A stretch of 64,000 bases of DNA from Parasulfuritortus sp049322515 (GTDB lineage: Bacteria; Pseudomonadota; Gammaproteobacteria; Burkholderiales; Thiobacillaceae), in contig JBMOQW010000016.1 in NCBI GenBank assembly GCA_049322515.1, positions 15,887 through 79,886 of the forward strand, written 5' to 3'. The notes beneath the pieces were generated by a model that had not been told where the DNA came from, did no database searches, and saw only the letters and a list, made by a program, of their open reading frames with translations. A program made the translations under genes and the position numbers. Below, in pieces: positions 1 to 8,451 of this stretch (within the stretch, counting starts at the first letter, position 1; the number at the start of each line of letters is the position of its first letter).

Positions 1-1015
1 CGATGCCGCGTGCCAGGGCGGTGGGCGCCAGTTCGCGGCACGCCCCGCCGGCGATCGGTTCGGCATCGAGCTGGGTGGTCGGCGGCGGGGCCGCGTCCAG
101 GCGGGCGAGCAGCAGCAGCTGGTCGACCAGCCGGGTCATGCGGGCCAGCGAGTGACTCGTCTGCCGTTCCGCCTGCATGCGTGTGTCCTTGTCGGGCGCC
201 AGGCGCAGGGCATCGAGCTGGGCGCGCAGCCCGGCCATCGGGGTGCGCAGTTCGTGGGCGGCGTCGCCGGTGAAGCGGCGCTCGTTCTCGAGGGCTTGGT
301 GCAGGCGTCCGAGCAGCGCGTTGAGTGCGTTCAGGACCGGTTCCAGCTCCCGGGGCAGGCCCTCGATGGTCAGGCCCTCCAGATGCTCGGGGTGCCGGGT
401 GCCGAGCTCGGAGGCCAGCCGGCGCAAGGGCGCCAGGCCGCGATGCAGGGACCAGACCAGCAGGGCGAGGCCGAGCGGGAGCACGGCCAGGTAGGGCCAG
501 GTGTTGTTCCAGGCGATCTGGCGCACCATCTCCTCGCTGTCGATCAGGCGCTCGCCCACTTCCACCCGATAGGCGTGGTCGTTGGAATCGCGCGCCAGGA
601 AACGGAATTCACGACCCGAGACCGGCAAGGTGCTGTAGCCACCGGGCACCGAGGCCGAGGGCCAGCCCTGGTCGCCGGAGCGCAGCACCAGCCTGGGATA
701 GGCGGGGGCGGTGGCTCGGTCTCGCCGCGACCAGTGGATCGTGCCGCCCTGGCCGGGCCCCGGCTTCAACTGCCAGACCTGGTAGACGATCAGGCTGTGA
801 TCATGGCGGATGCCCTGGCCAATGTCGCCGGCGGTGTCGAAGGCCTGGTCCTGGACGATGAACAACAGGGTCTGCGCGACCTGGGCCAACTGAGCGTCGA
901 GGATTTCGTCGGCCTCGGTGCGGGCCGCATGGTAGCCGCCCAGTCCGGCGAACAGGCCACTGGCCAGCATGATGCCGGTGGCACTGGCGATCAGGCGGCC
1001 CTGGAGGGAGTTCAT
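1..1015 (-). CDS. Sensor histidine kinase, QseC/PmrB-like (3' end beyond window)
   Basis: Inner-membrane sensor kinase that would phosphorylate the response regulator encoded just upstream. Reading from ATG at 1015 gives a first membrane segment at about residues 8-28, a periplasmic stretch of roughly 130 residues, then a HisKA dimerisation region with H-box FTGDAAHELRTPM, the phospho-acceptor being His254. The ATP-binding domain is only partly present because the frame runs off the window start. The start codon overlaps the regulator stop in an ATGA arrangement, so the pair is translationally coupled. Family assignment rests on the H-box and the pairing with an OmpR/QseB-type regulator; the signal sensed is unknown. 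Confidence 0.85.
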   Translation of the reverse strand, partial: MNSLQGRLIASATGIMLASGLFAGLGGYHAARTEADEILDAQLAQVAQTLLFIVQDQAFDTAGDIGQGIRHDHSLIVYQVWQLKPGPGQGGTIHWSRRDRATAPAYPRLVLRSGDQGWPSASVPGGYSTLPVSGREFRFLARDSNDHAYRVEVGERLIDSEEMVRQIAWNNTWPYLAVLPLGLALLVWSLHRGLAPLRRLASELGTRHPEHLEGLTIEGLPRELEPVLNALNALLGRLHQALENERRFTGDAAHELRTPMAGLRAQLDALRLAPDKDTRMQAERQTSHSLARMTRLVDQLLLLARLDAAPPPTTQLDAEPIAGGACRELAPTALARGI

Positions 1016-1674
1016 CCACCCGCTTCGATCAGGTAGCCGATGCCGCGCAGTGTGCGGATGAAATCGTTGCCCAGCTTGCGCCGCAGATGGTGTACGTAGA
1101 CTTCCACGGTGTTGCTTTCCACACCCTCACCCCAGCCATACAGGGCCGACTCCAGCTGGGCCTTGGACAGGACCCGGCCCGGGTTGGCCATCAGGGTTTC
1201 CAGCAGGATGTATTCCCGCGCCGAAAGCGCGATCGGCTGGCCATTGAGCCAGGCGCGGCGGGCCTGGACGTCCAGTTCGACGGCGCCACGCGCCAGTCGC
1301 TGGTCCGCCTGGCCCCGGGCACGCCGCACCAGGGCATGCAGGCGGGCGGCGAGTTCCTCGAGGTCCACGGGCTTGACGACATAGTCGTCGGCCCCGGCGG
1401 AAAATCCCTCCAGCTTGTCCTGCTTGCCGTCCCGGGCGCTCAGGATCAGCACCGGGATCGGGGCGCCCCGGCCGCGCAGGCGGGCCAGCAACCCATGCCC
1501 GGGCTCGCCCGGCAAGGTCAGGTCGAGCACCACTGCGGCGTAGTCCTCGCTGGCCAGGACGCGGGCCGCGGACGGCACGTCACTGACCCAGTCGGGCGCA
1601 AAGCCGAGCGAGGCCAGACCACTCCGCAGGCCGTCACCGAGCTGGGGATCGTCTTCGACAATCAGGATGCGCAT
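1012..1674 (-). CDS. OmpR/QseB-family response regulator
   Basis: A 220-residue DNA-binding response regulator. The N-terminal receiver domain (about 1-115) shows the acidic pocket MRILIVEDD, the phospho-acceptor Asp51 in VVLDLTLPG and the conserved Lys in KPVDLEEL. The C-terminal OmpR-type winged helix (about 125-220) has the usual SAREYILLETL and VEVYVHHLRRKL elements. It is the first gene of a two-gene operon with the sensor kinase. A YTTAAK-N5-YTTAAK box 22 bases upstream of its start suggests autoregulation of the PmrA/QseB kind. The length is normal for the family. Confidence 0.92.
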   Translation of the reverse strand: MRILIVEDDPQLGDGLRSGLASLGFAPDWVSDVPSAARVLASEDYAAVVLDLTLPGEPGHGLLARLRGRGAPIPVLILSARDGKQDKLEGFSAGADDYVVKPVDLEELAARLHALVRRARGQADQRLARGAVELDVQARRAWLNGQPIALSAREYILLETLMANPGRVLSKAQLESALYGWGEGVESNTVEVYVHHLRRKLGNDFIRTLRGIGYLIEAGG

Positions 1675-1696
1675 GCCGGGATTGTCGAAGACGAAG

Positions 1697-1713
1697 CTTA
1701 AGGCCGGCTTAAA
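1697..1713 (-). promoter_or_regulatory. PmrA/QseB-type direct-repeat box upstream of the response regulator
   Basis: On the minus strand the sequence reads TTTAAG-CCGGC-CTTAAG, an exact fit to the YTTAAK-N5-YTTAAK binding pattern known for PmrA and related QseB-type regulators. It lies 22 bases upstream of the regulator's ATG. The sequence match is direct; binding by this regulator is inferred. Confidence 0.6.
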
Positions 1714-1744
1714 TTCGACCGCGCATGGGCGTCGTGCCGGGCAG

Positions 1745-3067
1745 TCAATGGCCCGCCGGGGCCGTCGCGGACGGCGCCGTGGCCGGGCCGTCCTTGTGCG
1801 GCGCGTGTGGATGCCAGCCGGTGACCGCGAGCATGATGAAGAAGCCGATCACGTAGCCGAGCGGCACGTGCCAGCCATGGCGCAGCCAGGATGCCACCGA
1901 GCGGGCCTCGGGGAAGATGTTGGATAGCGCCACCCCGGCCGAGGAGCCGAACCACATCATCGAACCGCCGAAGCCGACCGCGTAGGCCAGCACGCCCCAG
2001 TCGTAGCCGCCCTGGGTGAGGGCCAACGCGGTGAGCGGGATGTTGTCGAACACGGCCGATACGAAACCGAGGCCGAGCGCGGTTTCCCAGGAGGCGAGGG
2101 GCAGTTTTTCCACTGGCATCATCGAGGCGCATAACACCAGCGAGAGCAGGAACACGCTGCCCTTGAAGGCTTCGGGCAGCAGGGTCCATTCGGGCTTGCG
2201 CAGGGGCGTGGCCAACAACAGCGCGATCCAGACGGCCACGCCAAGGAAGGGGAACGCGTCGGAAATGTCCGGGAAATGGGTGTTCACCGTGATGTTGGTG
2301 CCGATGGCGGCCACCAGGATGAAGGCCACCACGCCGAGCCGGAGCCCGTCCACCCGGGCGTCGGCCGGGGCGTCTTTCTGGATCGGGGCATAGCCGGCCT
2401 GCTGTTTCGCGGCGATCACGCCGAACACCAGCAGGGCCGGCAGGGCGGCGGCATAGGCATGGATGACGTCCATCGGCGCGATGCCGTCGATCCACATCAT
2501 GGTGGTGGTGGTGTCGCCGACCACCGAGCCGGAGCCGCCGGCGTTCGAGGCGGCGACGATGGCCGCCAGGTAGCCGATGTGCACCTTGCGCCGGAACACC
2601 GTGGCGGCCACCGTGGCGCCGATCAGCGCGGCGGCGATGTTGTCGAGGAAGGACGACAGCACGAACACCATGGCCAGCAGCACGAAGCCGCCTTTCCAGT
2701 CGTCCGGCAAAAAGCGTGGCAAGACCTGCGGCACCCCGGATTCCTCGAAATGGCGGGCCAGCAGGGCAAAGCCGAGCAGCAGGCCGAGCAGGTTGGCGAG
2801 CGTCACCCATTCGTGATGCAGGTGCGTGAGCAGGCCGTCCAGGCCGGCCACGCCGTGAATTCCGGTGAAGCCCAGCTTGTACAGCGTGATCACGGCCAGG
2901 CCGGTGAGTGCCACGTACAGCGTGTAATGATGGAACAGCGCCACCCCGAGCAGGGTCAGGGCGAACAGGATGAAATCCACCGGGATGCCGAGGACTTCGG
3001 GGCTGGCGGACGCGTAGGCGGGGGTGGCGAATAGCGACGACGCCATGAGCAGGAGCGAGCGGGTCAT
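1745..3067 (-). CDS. ArsB/NhaD/CitMHS-type ion transporter, 440 aa
   Basis: Polytopic inner-membrane transporter of the ion transporter superfamily (ArsB, NhaD and citrate/Mg symporters share this fold). It begins with a signal-like segment ending near ATPAYASA, followed by around eleven hydrophobic segments. Two inverted-repeat signatures are visible: LSSFLDNIAAALIGAT near residue 135 and SAVFDNIPLTALAL near residue 335. A serine/glycine/threonine re-entrant loop, SNAGGSGSVVGDTTTTMM, is typical of the superfamily. The DN-containing repeats resemble NhaD Na+/H+ antiporters, but substrate cannot be fixed from sequence. It stands alone between the two-component system and a divergent stress protein gene. 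Confidence 0.75.
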   Translation of the reverse strand: MTRSLLLMASSLFATPAYASASPEVLGIPVDFILFALTLLGVALFHHYTLYVALTGLAVITLYKLGFTGIHGVAGLDGLLTHLHHEWVTLANLLGLLLGFALLARHFEESGVPQVLPRFLPDDWKGGFVLLAMVFVLSSFLDNIAAALIGATVAATVFRRKVHIGYLAAIVAASNAGGSGSVVGDTTTTMMWIDGIAPMDVIHAYAAALPALLVFGVIAAKQQAGYAPIQKDAPADARVDGLRLGVVAFILVAAIGTNITVNTHFPDISDAFPFLGVAVWIALLLATPLRKPEWTLLPEAFKGSVFLLSLVLCASMMPVEKLPLASWETALGLGFVSAVFDNIPLTALALTQGGYDWGVLAYAVGFGGSMMWFGSSAGVALSNIFPEARSVASWLRHGWHVPLGYVIGFFIMLAVTGWHPHAPHKDGPATAPSATAPAGH

Positions 3068-3170
3068 TGTGAAGTCGATCTCGAGGTCGATTGACGTTCG
3101 ATTCTAGCCAATCGAGGCGGGCCACGGCCTACAATGACATGAAATCTTGCCATTTATTTTTGGGGGCCCC

Positions 3171-3596
3171 ATGTTCAAGATTCTGGTGCCGGTGGACGGC
3201 TCTGATCATGCCAGCCGTGCCCTGAAGCACGTGGTCGACCGCTATGCCGGCAAATGTCCGGTGGAATTGCATCTGGTCAATGTCCAGCGGCCGATCGTTG
3301 ATTGGGAAGTGCGGCGCTTCCTGTCAGAAGCCGAGATCGAGGCCATGCTCAAGGCCAAGTCCGACGACATCCTCGATGCCGCCGAGCAAATGGCGATCGC
3401 GGCCGGTTTTCAGGCGATCCGGCATCGCCGGGTCGGCGAGATCGCCAGCGAGATCGCCGCCGTCGCCAACGACACCGGCGTGCACAAGATCGTCATGGGT
3501 CGCCACGGCCGGGGCGCTTTCAAGGGCCTGCTGCTCGGCTCGGTGTCGACCAAGGTGTTGCACTTGGTCGATATCCCGGTGACCTTGGTGAAATAG
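3171..3596 (+). CDS. Universal stress protein, UspA family
   Basis: A single-domain cytoplasmic Usp protein of 141 residues. It starts MFKILVPVDGSDHASRAL, which gives the first strand and the nucleotide-binding Asp, and ends with the ATP-binding signature MGRHGRGAFKGLLLGSVSTKVL (G2xG9xGS/T type), so it probably binds ATP. A TTG 24 bases further upstream is in frame, but the ATG chosen matches the usual family N-terminus. It is convergent with the SulP-Usp fusion, which carries two more Usp domains. Confidence 0.93.
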   Translation: MFKILVPVDGSDHASRALKHVVDRYAGKCPVELHLVNVQRPIVDWEVRRFLSEAEIEAMLKAKSDDILDAAEQMAIAAGFQAIRHRRVGEIASEIAAVANDTGVHKIVMGRHGRGAFKGLLLGSVSTKVLHLVDIPVTLVK

Positions 3597-3602
3597 CGGC
3601 CA

Positions 3603-3627
3603 CCGGCGCGGGCTTCACGCGCGCCGG
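3603..3627. terminator. GC-rich hairpin between convergent genes
   Basis: Stem CCGGCGCG/CGCGCCGG with a 9-base loop lies in the 36-base gap between the convergent usp and sulP genes. There is no U-run, so it is at best a weak bidirectional terminator. Confidence 0.35.
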
Positions 3628-3632
3628 CCCGG

Positions 3633-6224
3633 TCAGCCGCGCTGTGGAACGCCGGCCGGGCCGGACCCCTTGGCGATCAGTACCGGCCACTTGGCTGCGC
3701 CGATCAGCAGGTCGGTGGCGCTGCCCGGCAGCAAACGGCTGAGGCCGCCCTGGCGCTTGCCCAGGATGACGAGGTCGGCGCCAAGGCTTTCGGCAGCCTC
3801 CAGCATGACGCTGGCCGGGGTGCCCGGGACGATCCGGGTATCGGCATCAATGCCCTCCAGGCGCAAGCTGGTGGCGGCTTCGGAGGCCAGTTCGGCGAGC
3901 ACCGCAGCGGCCGGGCTTCCTTCCTTGACGACGCTGACCAGGGTGACCGGCAGCTTGAGTGCCTTGGCCAGCTGGCCGGCGATCTCCAAGGCCGGCTGGC
4001 TGGACGGGTTGGCGTCGTAACCGACCAGGATGCGCTGACGGGGCGGGCGGGCATCCTTGGGCACCACCAGAACATGGCCTGGCGCCTCGTCGATCAGCCG
4101 CGTGGCATGCGGCCCGGTCTTGCGCTCGCCGGCCGGACCCTTGGGCGGGGTGCGGCCGATCACCAGCAGTTGGCTGTCGGCGTCGCGGGCGGCCTCGATG
4201 ACGGCGCGGATCGGATCGGCCCCCTGGCGGATCACCTCGTGGCATTTCACGCCGAGGGGCGAGGCTTCTTCCTGCACCAGTTCCAGGCGCTGACGGGCGC
4301 GTTCTGGTTCGGCGTCGGGCGCGGTGACGGTCATCGTATCGAGCGCGACGCCCATCCGGTGGGCCAGATCCAGGGCCACGGCACGCGGCCCCCGGCTGTA
4401 TTCGGAGCCATCGGTGGCGAACATCAGGCGCAGCCGGCGGTCGCCGTCGGGCAGGCGGTCGCCGTGGCATTCGGTGAAGATGCGCGCCTTGCAGTTGCGG
4501 CAGATGTCCGGATCCAGCGTCCAGTACAAGGCGCCGGTGATGTTGGAGCCGGCCGGAAAGAAGCCGCCCTCGCCAATGTCCTTCAGATATTGGCCCTGAC
4601 GCAGGAACTGGCGCACGCTGTCCTTCAGGCGCCAGAAGTAGAGGCCACCGCCCAGGCGTCGGCGCCGGCGGGCTTCCTGGGCCAGCATCTCGGCACCGGC
4701 CACGTCGACGAAGTTGATGGCCGGCGACACCAGGACCACGGTTTTATGGCGCGGGTTGTCCTCGTCGATCTGCTGCAAGGCGCGCTGGACGTGGTCGACC
4801 GCGCCGAAGTAGATCGAGCCGTGCACCCGGGTGAAGCGGATCTGCGGACATTCGACCTGGCCCCGGGCGTCCTCGAAGCGCAACGCCCCCGGTTCGCCGA
4901 CCGGCACCACCGGCGACAGCTCGGGGCGCGAGGTGCGGTACAGGTACATGATCAGCGACAGCAGCACGCCGGCCATGATGCCTTCCTCCAGGTTGATCAG
5001 GGTGCCGATCAGGGTGACCCAGAGGATCGCGGTTTCCGGCTTGCTGGTCGACCAGATGGCCTTGATGTGGTGGAAGTCGATCAAGCCCCAGGCGACCAGG
5101 AACAGGATGCCGGCCATGGCGGCGTTGGGCAGGTAGGCGGCGAGCGGGGCCACCACCAGCAGGATGACGATCAGGAATCCGGAGGCGAAGACCGTGGCCA
5201 GAGGCGTGCGCGCGCCCGCCTCGTAGTTGACGCCGCTGCGGTTGAACGAGCCGGATGAAGCATAGGCCGAGAAGAAGCTGCCGGCCAGGTTGGACAGGCC
5301 CTGGCCGATGAATTCCTGGTTGCCGTCGATGCGCTGCTCGGAGCGGGTGGCGATGGCGCGCGAGATCGAGGCCGCCTCGGTCAGCGCCAGCATGGTGATG
5401 ACCAGCGCGGGCATGGCCAGGCTGGCCAGCGTCCCGGGCGAGAAATCGGGCAGGGAGAAAGGGGGCAAGCCGGAAGCCAGTGCGCCCACGGTCTTGATGC
5501 CGGTGGCCGCCTGGCCGAATCCGAAGTTGAGGGCGGCCGCCGCCAGGCTGCCGACGACCATGGCGGCGATCATGTAGGGGAATTTCGGCAGGTATCGCTT
5601 GGTCGCCAGCCCGGCGGCCAGGGTGACGGCCCCGACCGCGGTGACGTAGGGATTGATGACGTCGATCTGCAGCCAGAACTGGTGCAGGATTTCATAGAAC
5701 GGCACCCCGCGCGGGATGGCGAGGCCGAAGAAATTCTTGATCTGGCTGGCCGCGATCAGTACCGCCGCCCCGGCCGTGAAACCGATCACCACGGTATGCG
5801 AGATGAAGTTGACCAGGGTGCCCATGCGCGCCAGGCCGAGGGTCAATTGATACATGCCGACCAGGAAGGTCAGGGTCAGGGCCATCCGGATGTACTCGAC
5901 ACTGCCCGGCTCGGCCAGGCCATGCAAGGTGCCGAACAAGGCGATGGAAATGGCCGTGGTCGGTCCGGACACCAGGTGCCAGCTCGATCCGAACAGCGCC
6001 GCGACCACCGCCGGCACCATGGCGGCGTAAAGGCCGTATTCCGGAGGGAGTCCGGCGATGGTGGCGAAGGCCACGCCCTGGGGCAGCACGATCATCGCGC
6101 CGGTCAGGCCGGCCATGGCGTCGTCTTTCAGGGTGGCGCGGGTGACGCGCGGCCACCAGGTGCGATAGGACAGGAAGAAGCGGATCCAGGCGGGAGGAGC
6201 GGTGTTTGGCATGATGGCCGCCAT
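3633..6224 (-). CDS. SulP-family anion permease fused to STAS and two Usp domains, 863 aa
   Basis: A multidomain inner-membrane anion transporter. Residues 1 to about 430 form the SulP/SLC26 membrane domain (for example PEYGLYAAMVPAVVAALFGS and the ISRAIATRSEQRIDGNQE region). A STAS domain follows at about 450-560 with VVLVSPAINFVDVAGAEML. A short cysteine stretch, DICRNCKARIFTECHGD, links to two tandem universal stress domains at about 600-735 and 740-860, both with nucleotide-binding style ends (VIGRTP..., LGKRQGG...). Known SulP members carry sulfate, bicarbonate or other anions; which one here is unknown. ATG 6224 is chosen, with ATG 6212 an alternative. Tandem Usp domains suggest nucleotide or energy-state control of transport. 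Confidence 0.88.
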   Translation of the reverse strand: MAAIMPNTAPPAWIRFFLSYRTWWPRVTRATLKDDAMAGLTGAMIVLPQGVAFATIAGLPPEYGLYAAMVPAVVAALFGSSWHLVSGPTTAISIALFGTLHGLAEPGSVEYIRMALTLTFLVGMYQLTLGLARMGTLVNFISHTVVIGFTAGAAVLIAASQIKNFFGLAIPRGVPFYEILHQFWLQIDVINPYVTAVGAVTLAAGLATKRYLPKFPYMIAAMVVGSLAAAALNFGFGQAATGIKTVGALASGLPPFSLPDFSPGTLASLAMPALVITMLALTEAASISRAIATRSEQRIDGNQEFIGQGLSNLAGSFFSAYASSGSFNRSGVNYEAGARTPLATVFASGFLIVILLVVAPLAAYLPNAAMAGILFLVAWGLIDFHHIKAIWSTSKPETAILWVTLIGTLINLEEGIMAGVLLSLIMYLYRTSRPELSPVVPVGEPGALRFEDARGQVECPQIRFTRVHGSIYFGAVDHVQRALQQIDEDNPRHKTVVLVSPAINFVDVAGAEMLAQEARRRRRLGGGLYFWRLKDSVRQFLRQGQYLKDIGEGGFFPAGSNITGALYWTLDPDICRNCKARIFTECHGDRLPDGDRRLRLMFATDGSEYSRGPRAVALDLAHRMGVALDTMTVTAPDAEPERARQRLELVQEEASPLGVKCHEVIRQGADPIRAVIEAARDADSQLLVIGRTPPKGPAGERKTGPHATRLIDEAPGHVLVVPKDARPPRQRILVGYDANPSSQPALEIAGQLAKALKLPVTLVSVVKEGSPAAAVLAELASEAATSLRLEGIDADTRIVPGTPASVMLEAAESLGADLVILGKRQGGLSRLLPGSATDLLIGAAKWPVLIAKGSGPAGVPQRG

Positions 6225-6261
6225 TATAGTCGCTGTGCCCTGGGCCCTGGCGGGGGAGGGG

Positions 6262-6288
6262 GTATGACAAAATTTGAAATCATCATAC
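6262..6288. promoter_or_regulatory. NikR-like operator
   Basis: The sequence reads GTATGA-N15-TCATAC, a perfect inverted repeat of the half sites of the Escherichia coli NikR operator GTATGA-N16-TCATAC, with a spacer one base shorter and similarly A/T-rich. It lies 43 bases upstream of the first gene of the ECF metal importer operon and 38 bases from the divergent sulP start. It supports nickel rather than cobalt as substrate. No nikR gene is in the window. Confidence 0.7.
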
Positions 6289-6331
6289 ATGCAGCTATGA
6301 TGACTGGGCCTCCATCGCAACGGACAGTGAC

Positions 6332-7030
6332 GTGCCCCGTTTCCCCCTGGCGATTTTCATCTTGCTGCATGCCGCGTCGAGTGGCGCGCACGACCTCTGG
6401 ATCGAGCGTGCCGCGGCGCGGCATACCTTGGCCTATGGCCATGAACGTTCGACGCACGCCGGACCCGAACGGCTCGACTATCGGCCCGAGCACGTCAAGC
6501 AGGCGATTTGCATGGACAGCCAAGGCGCCCCCCTCGAGGCCGGAGTCCAGCTGGACCGCTTTCCCGCCATGCTGACCGGTGACTGCGCCGCGAGCCTGTT
6601 CCAGGTCTCGACCGGTTACTGGAGCAAGACGCCCTACGGCACCAAGAATTTCGCCAAAGACGCCGCCGGCGGCGCGGTACTCGACAGCTGGTTGTCGTTC
6701 GAGTCGGTGAAGCGCATCGACCGCTGGGGCGCGGGCCTGGCCAAGCCGCTCGGCCAGGGACTGGAACTGGTGCCGCTCGGCAACCCGCTGGCCTTGAAGC
6801 CGGGTGCCAAGCTGCGCGTGCTGGCCAGCCTGGACGGCAAGCCGGTCGCGGGCGTGACCGTCGCCTACTTCGGCAAGCCGCGCGGGGTCAGCGATGGCTC
6901 CGGCGTAGTGAACGTCCGGCTCCAGCAGGCGGGCCTGCAACTGATCCAGGCCAGCCTGGACAGCCCGCTCCAGGACGGCAAGGCCGATCGCCTGGTCCGC
7001 GCCGCAACCTTGCAGTTCGAGTTGCCATGA
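6332..7030 (+). CDS. nikK: NikK-like DUF4198 periplasmic protein of nickel ECF importer
   Basis: A 232-residue secreted protein with a short signal peptide ending near HAASSGA-HD. DUF4198 proteins are the NikK component of NikKMLQO-type nickel importers and are thought to bind metal or support the membrane components in the periplasm. The mature N-terminus carries HDLWIE, the usual start of this family. A C-terminal immunoglobulin-like part (KPVAGVTVAYFG) is present. The GTG start at 6332 has no in-frame ATG alternative upstream. It is first in an operon, overlapping the next gene by ATGA, and is preceded by a NikR-like operator. Confidence 0.78.
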   Translation: MPRFPLAIFILLHAASSGAHDLWIERAAARHTLAYGHERSTHAGPERLDYRPEHVKQAICMDSQGAPLEAGVQLDRFPAMLTGDCAASLFQVSTGYWSKTPYGTKNFAKDAAGGAVLDSWLSFESVKRIDRWGAGLAKPLGQGLELVPLGNPLALKPGAKLRVLASLDGKPVAGVTVAYFGKPRGVSDGSGVVNVRLQQAGLQLIQASLDSPLQDGKADRLVRAATLQFELP

Positions 7031-7458
7031 TCCGGCGCCTGCTGTTCGTGGCCGGTGTCCTCGCGCTGCCCGTGCTGGCCAGCGCGCACGACCTGCAGTA
7101 CCAGGTCAGCGGCGGCCAGGCGGTAGTGGTTCGGCTGTTCTACGTCGACGACACGCCGTTCACCTTCGAGGGCTACGAGATCTATCGTGATGGCGAGAAA
7201 GTGCCCTATCAGGTCGGTCGCACCGATAGCCAGGGGCGCATTGCCTTCCTGCCCGACCGGGCCGCCACCTGGCGGATCAAGGCGATCTCCGAGGATGGCC
7301 ACGGCCTCGATTTCAAGCTCAGTACCGATGCCGCCGCCGTCCTGGCCGACAGCGAGAAACCCTTCTATGAGCGGTATGCCCGGATCGTGGTCGGAGTGGC
7401 GCTCATCCTCGGCCTGTTTGGTGCCCTCAGTCTCTTCGTGAAAAGGAAAGCCGCATGA
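7027..7458 (+). CDS. nikL: NikL-like membrane-anchored component of nickel ECF importer
   Basis: A 143-residue protein with a signal peptide (ending LASAHD), a periplasmic beta-rich domain, and one C-terminal membrane segment, VVGVALILGLFGALSLFV, followed by positive residues. This layout matches NikL, the small integral partner of NikM in NikKMLQO systems. A His directly after the predicted signal cleavage (AHDLQYQV) could take part in metal handling, by analogy. It overlaps both neighbours by 4 bases (ATGA), showing tight translational coupling. Identification is by layout and context more than strong motifs. Confidence 0.65.
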   Translation: MIRRLLFVAGVLALPVLASAHDLQYQVSGGQAVVVRLFYVDDTPFTFEGYEIYRDGEKVPYQVGRTDSQGRIAFLPDRAATWRIKAISEDGHGLDFKLSTDAAAVLADSEKPFYERYARIVVGVALILGLFGALSLFVKRKAA

Positions 7459-8444
7459 AACGTCTGTGCCTTGCCACCGCCCTGGTCTGTGCCTGCAGCG
7501 CCGCCCACGCCCATCATGGGGTCGCCTCGCTGGGCGCGGCCGGTCTGGAAGGCCCCGGCGCGCCAGTCGAGACGTCCAGTTCCGCCACGCTGCCGGAAGG
7601 CCGTTGGCTGCTGTCCCTGAAGGTCGACCACGCGCAATCCAAGACCGGCATCACCCCGCCGCCCGACGACCAGGCCGAGGGCGCTTACAACCAGTACTGG
7701 CTGCTCGGTCTCGGCTACGGCGTCACGCCCTGGCTGTCGCTGTACGCCATCCAGCCTTACAACATCAAGATCGACGAGCCGGACGGCCAGGATTCGCGCG
7801 GCTTCACCGACCTGTCGCTGATGGGCGTGGTCGGCTTCAAGTATGACGATGGCCTGCGCCTGGTGCCGGCCAACGAGAGCCTCGACGACCTGATGGACTG
7901 GCATTTCACCGCCTACGCCGGGCTCAGCCTGCCGACCGGCGACGCCAACCACCGACTCGGCGACGGCGCGATCGATCCCGGCAAGTCGCTCGGTTTCGGC
8001 AAATCCAGTTTCAGCTACGGCCTGACCGCGACCAAGCAGGTCAGCGAACGCGACACCCTGGTGTTCGAGGCCGGCCAGATCCGCTTCCAGACCTATGAAT
8101 ACGACAGCGGCGACCGGGTCCGCTTCGGCACCGAGACCCGCCTGAATGCCGCCTGGTCACGCCAGTTGATGGCCAACGCGGCGCGCCGTTTTCGCCTGGA
8201 CGGCAACCTCGAGCTGAACTTCCTGCGCCTCGGCCGCGACATCGAGAACGGCGTCGGCGCCGAGGCCACCGGCGGCGACATGCTCTATGCGGTGGTCGGC
8301 ACCCGCGTCTACAAGGACACCCTCAGCCTGGGCCTGGCGCTCAAGAAGCCGATCTGGACCGACTTGAACGAGGAAGACCAGCAACAGGGCGCCGAGGGCA
8401 AGGAAAAGTACCGGTTGATCGTCACCCTGTCGGTGTTGTTCTGA
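7455..8444 (+). CDS. Outer-membrane beta-barrel protein in nickel operon
   Basis: A 329-residue exported protein with signal peptide MKRLCLATALVCACSAAHA and then a His-rich mature start (HHGVASLG). Alternating hydrophobic strands and aromatic residues run to a terminal phenylalanine (VTLSVLF), the classic signal for outer-membrane barrel assembly. It resembles the MetA-pathway/transporter barrel family. It sits inside the importer operon (ATGA overlap upstream, 7 bases to cbiM downstream), so it may be the outer-membrane entry route for the metal. That role is inferred from position; no known nickel channel signature is visible. Confidence 0.7.
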   Translation: MKRLCLATALVCACSAAHAHHGVASLGAAGLEGPGAPVETSSSATLPEGRWLLSLKVDHAQSKTGITPPPDDQAEGAYNQYWLLGLGYGVTPWLSLYAIQPYNIKIDEPDGQDSRGFTDLSLMGVVGFKYDDGLRLVPANESLDDLMDWHFTAYAGLSLPTGDANHRLGDGAIDPGKSLGFGKSSFSYGLTATKQVSERDTLVFEAGQIRFQTYEYDSGDRVRFGTETRLNAAWSRQLMANAARRFRLDGNLELNFLRLGRDIENGVGAEATGGDMLYAVVGTRVYKDTLSLGLALKKPIWTDLNEEDQQQGAEGKEKYRLIVTLSVLF

Positions 8445-8451
8445 ACTGCCC

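Noticed and set aside
1698..3125. A longer 475-codon frame overlapping the ion transporter gene
   Set aside because: It is in another frame of the same strand and translates to Arg/Pro/His-rich noise, whereas the 440-residue frame has clear membrane segments.
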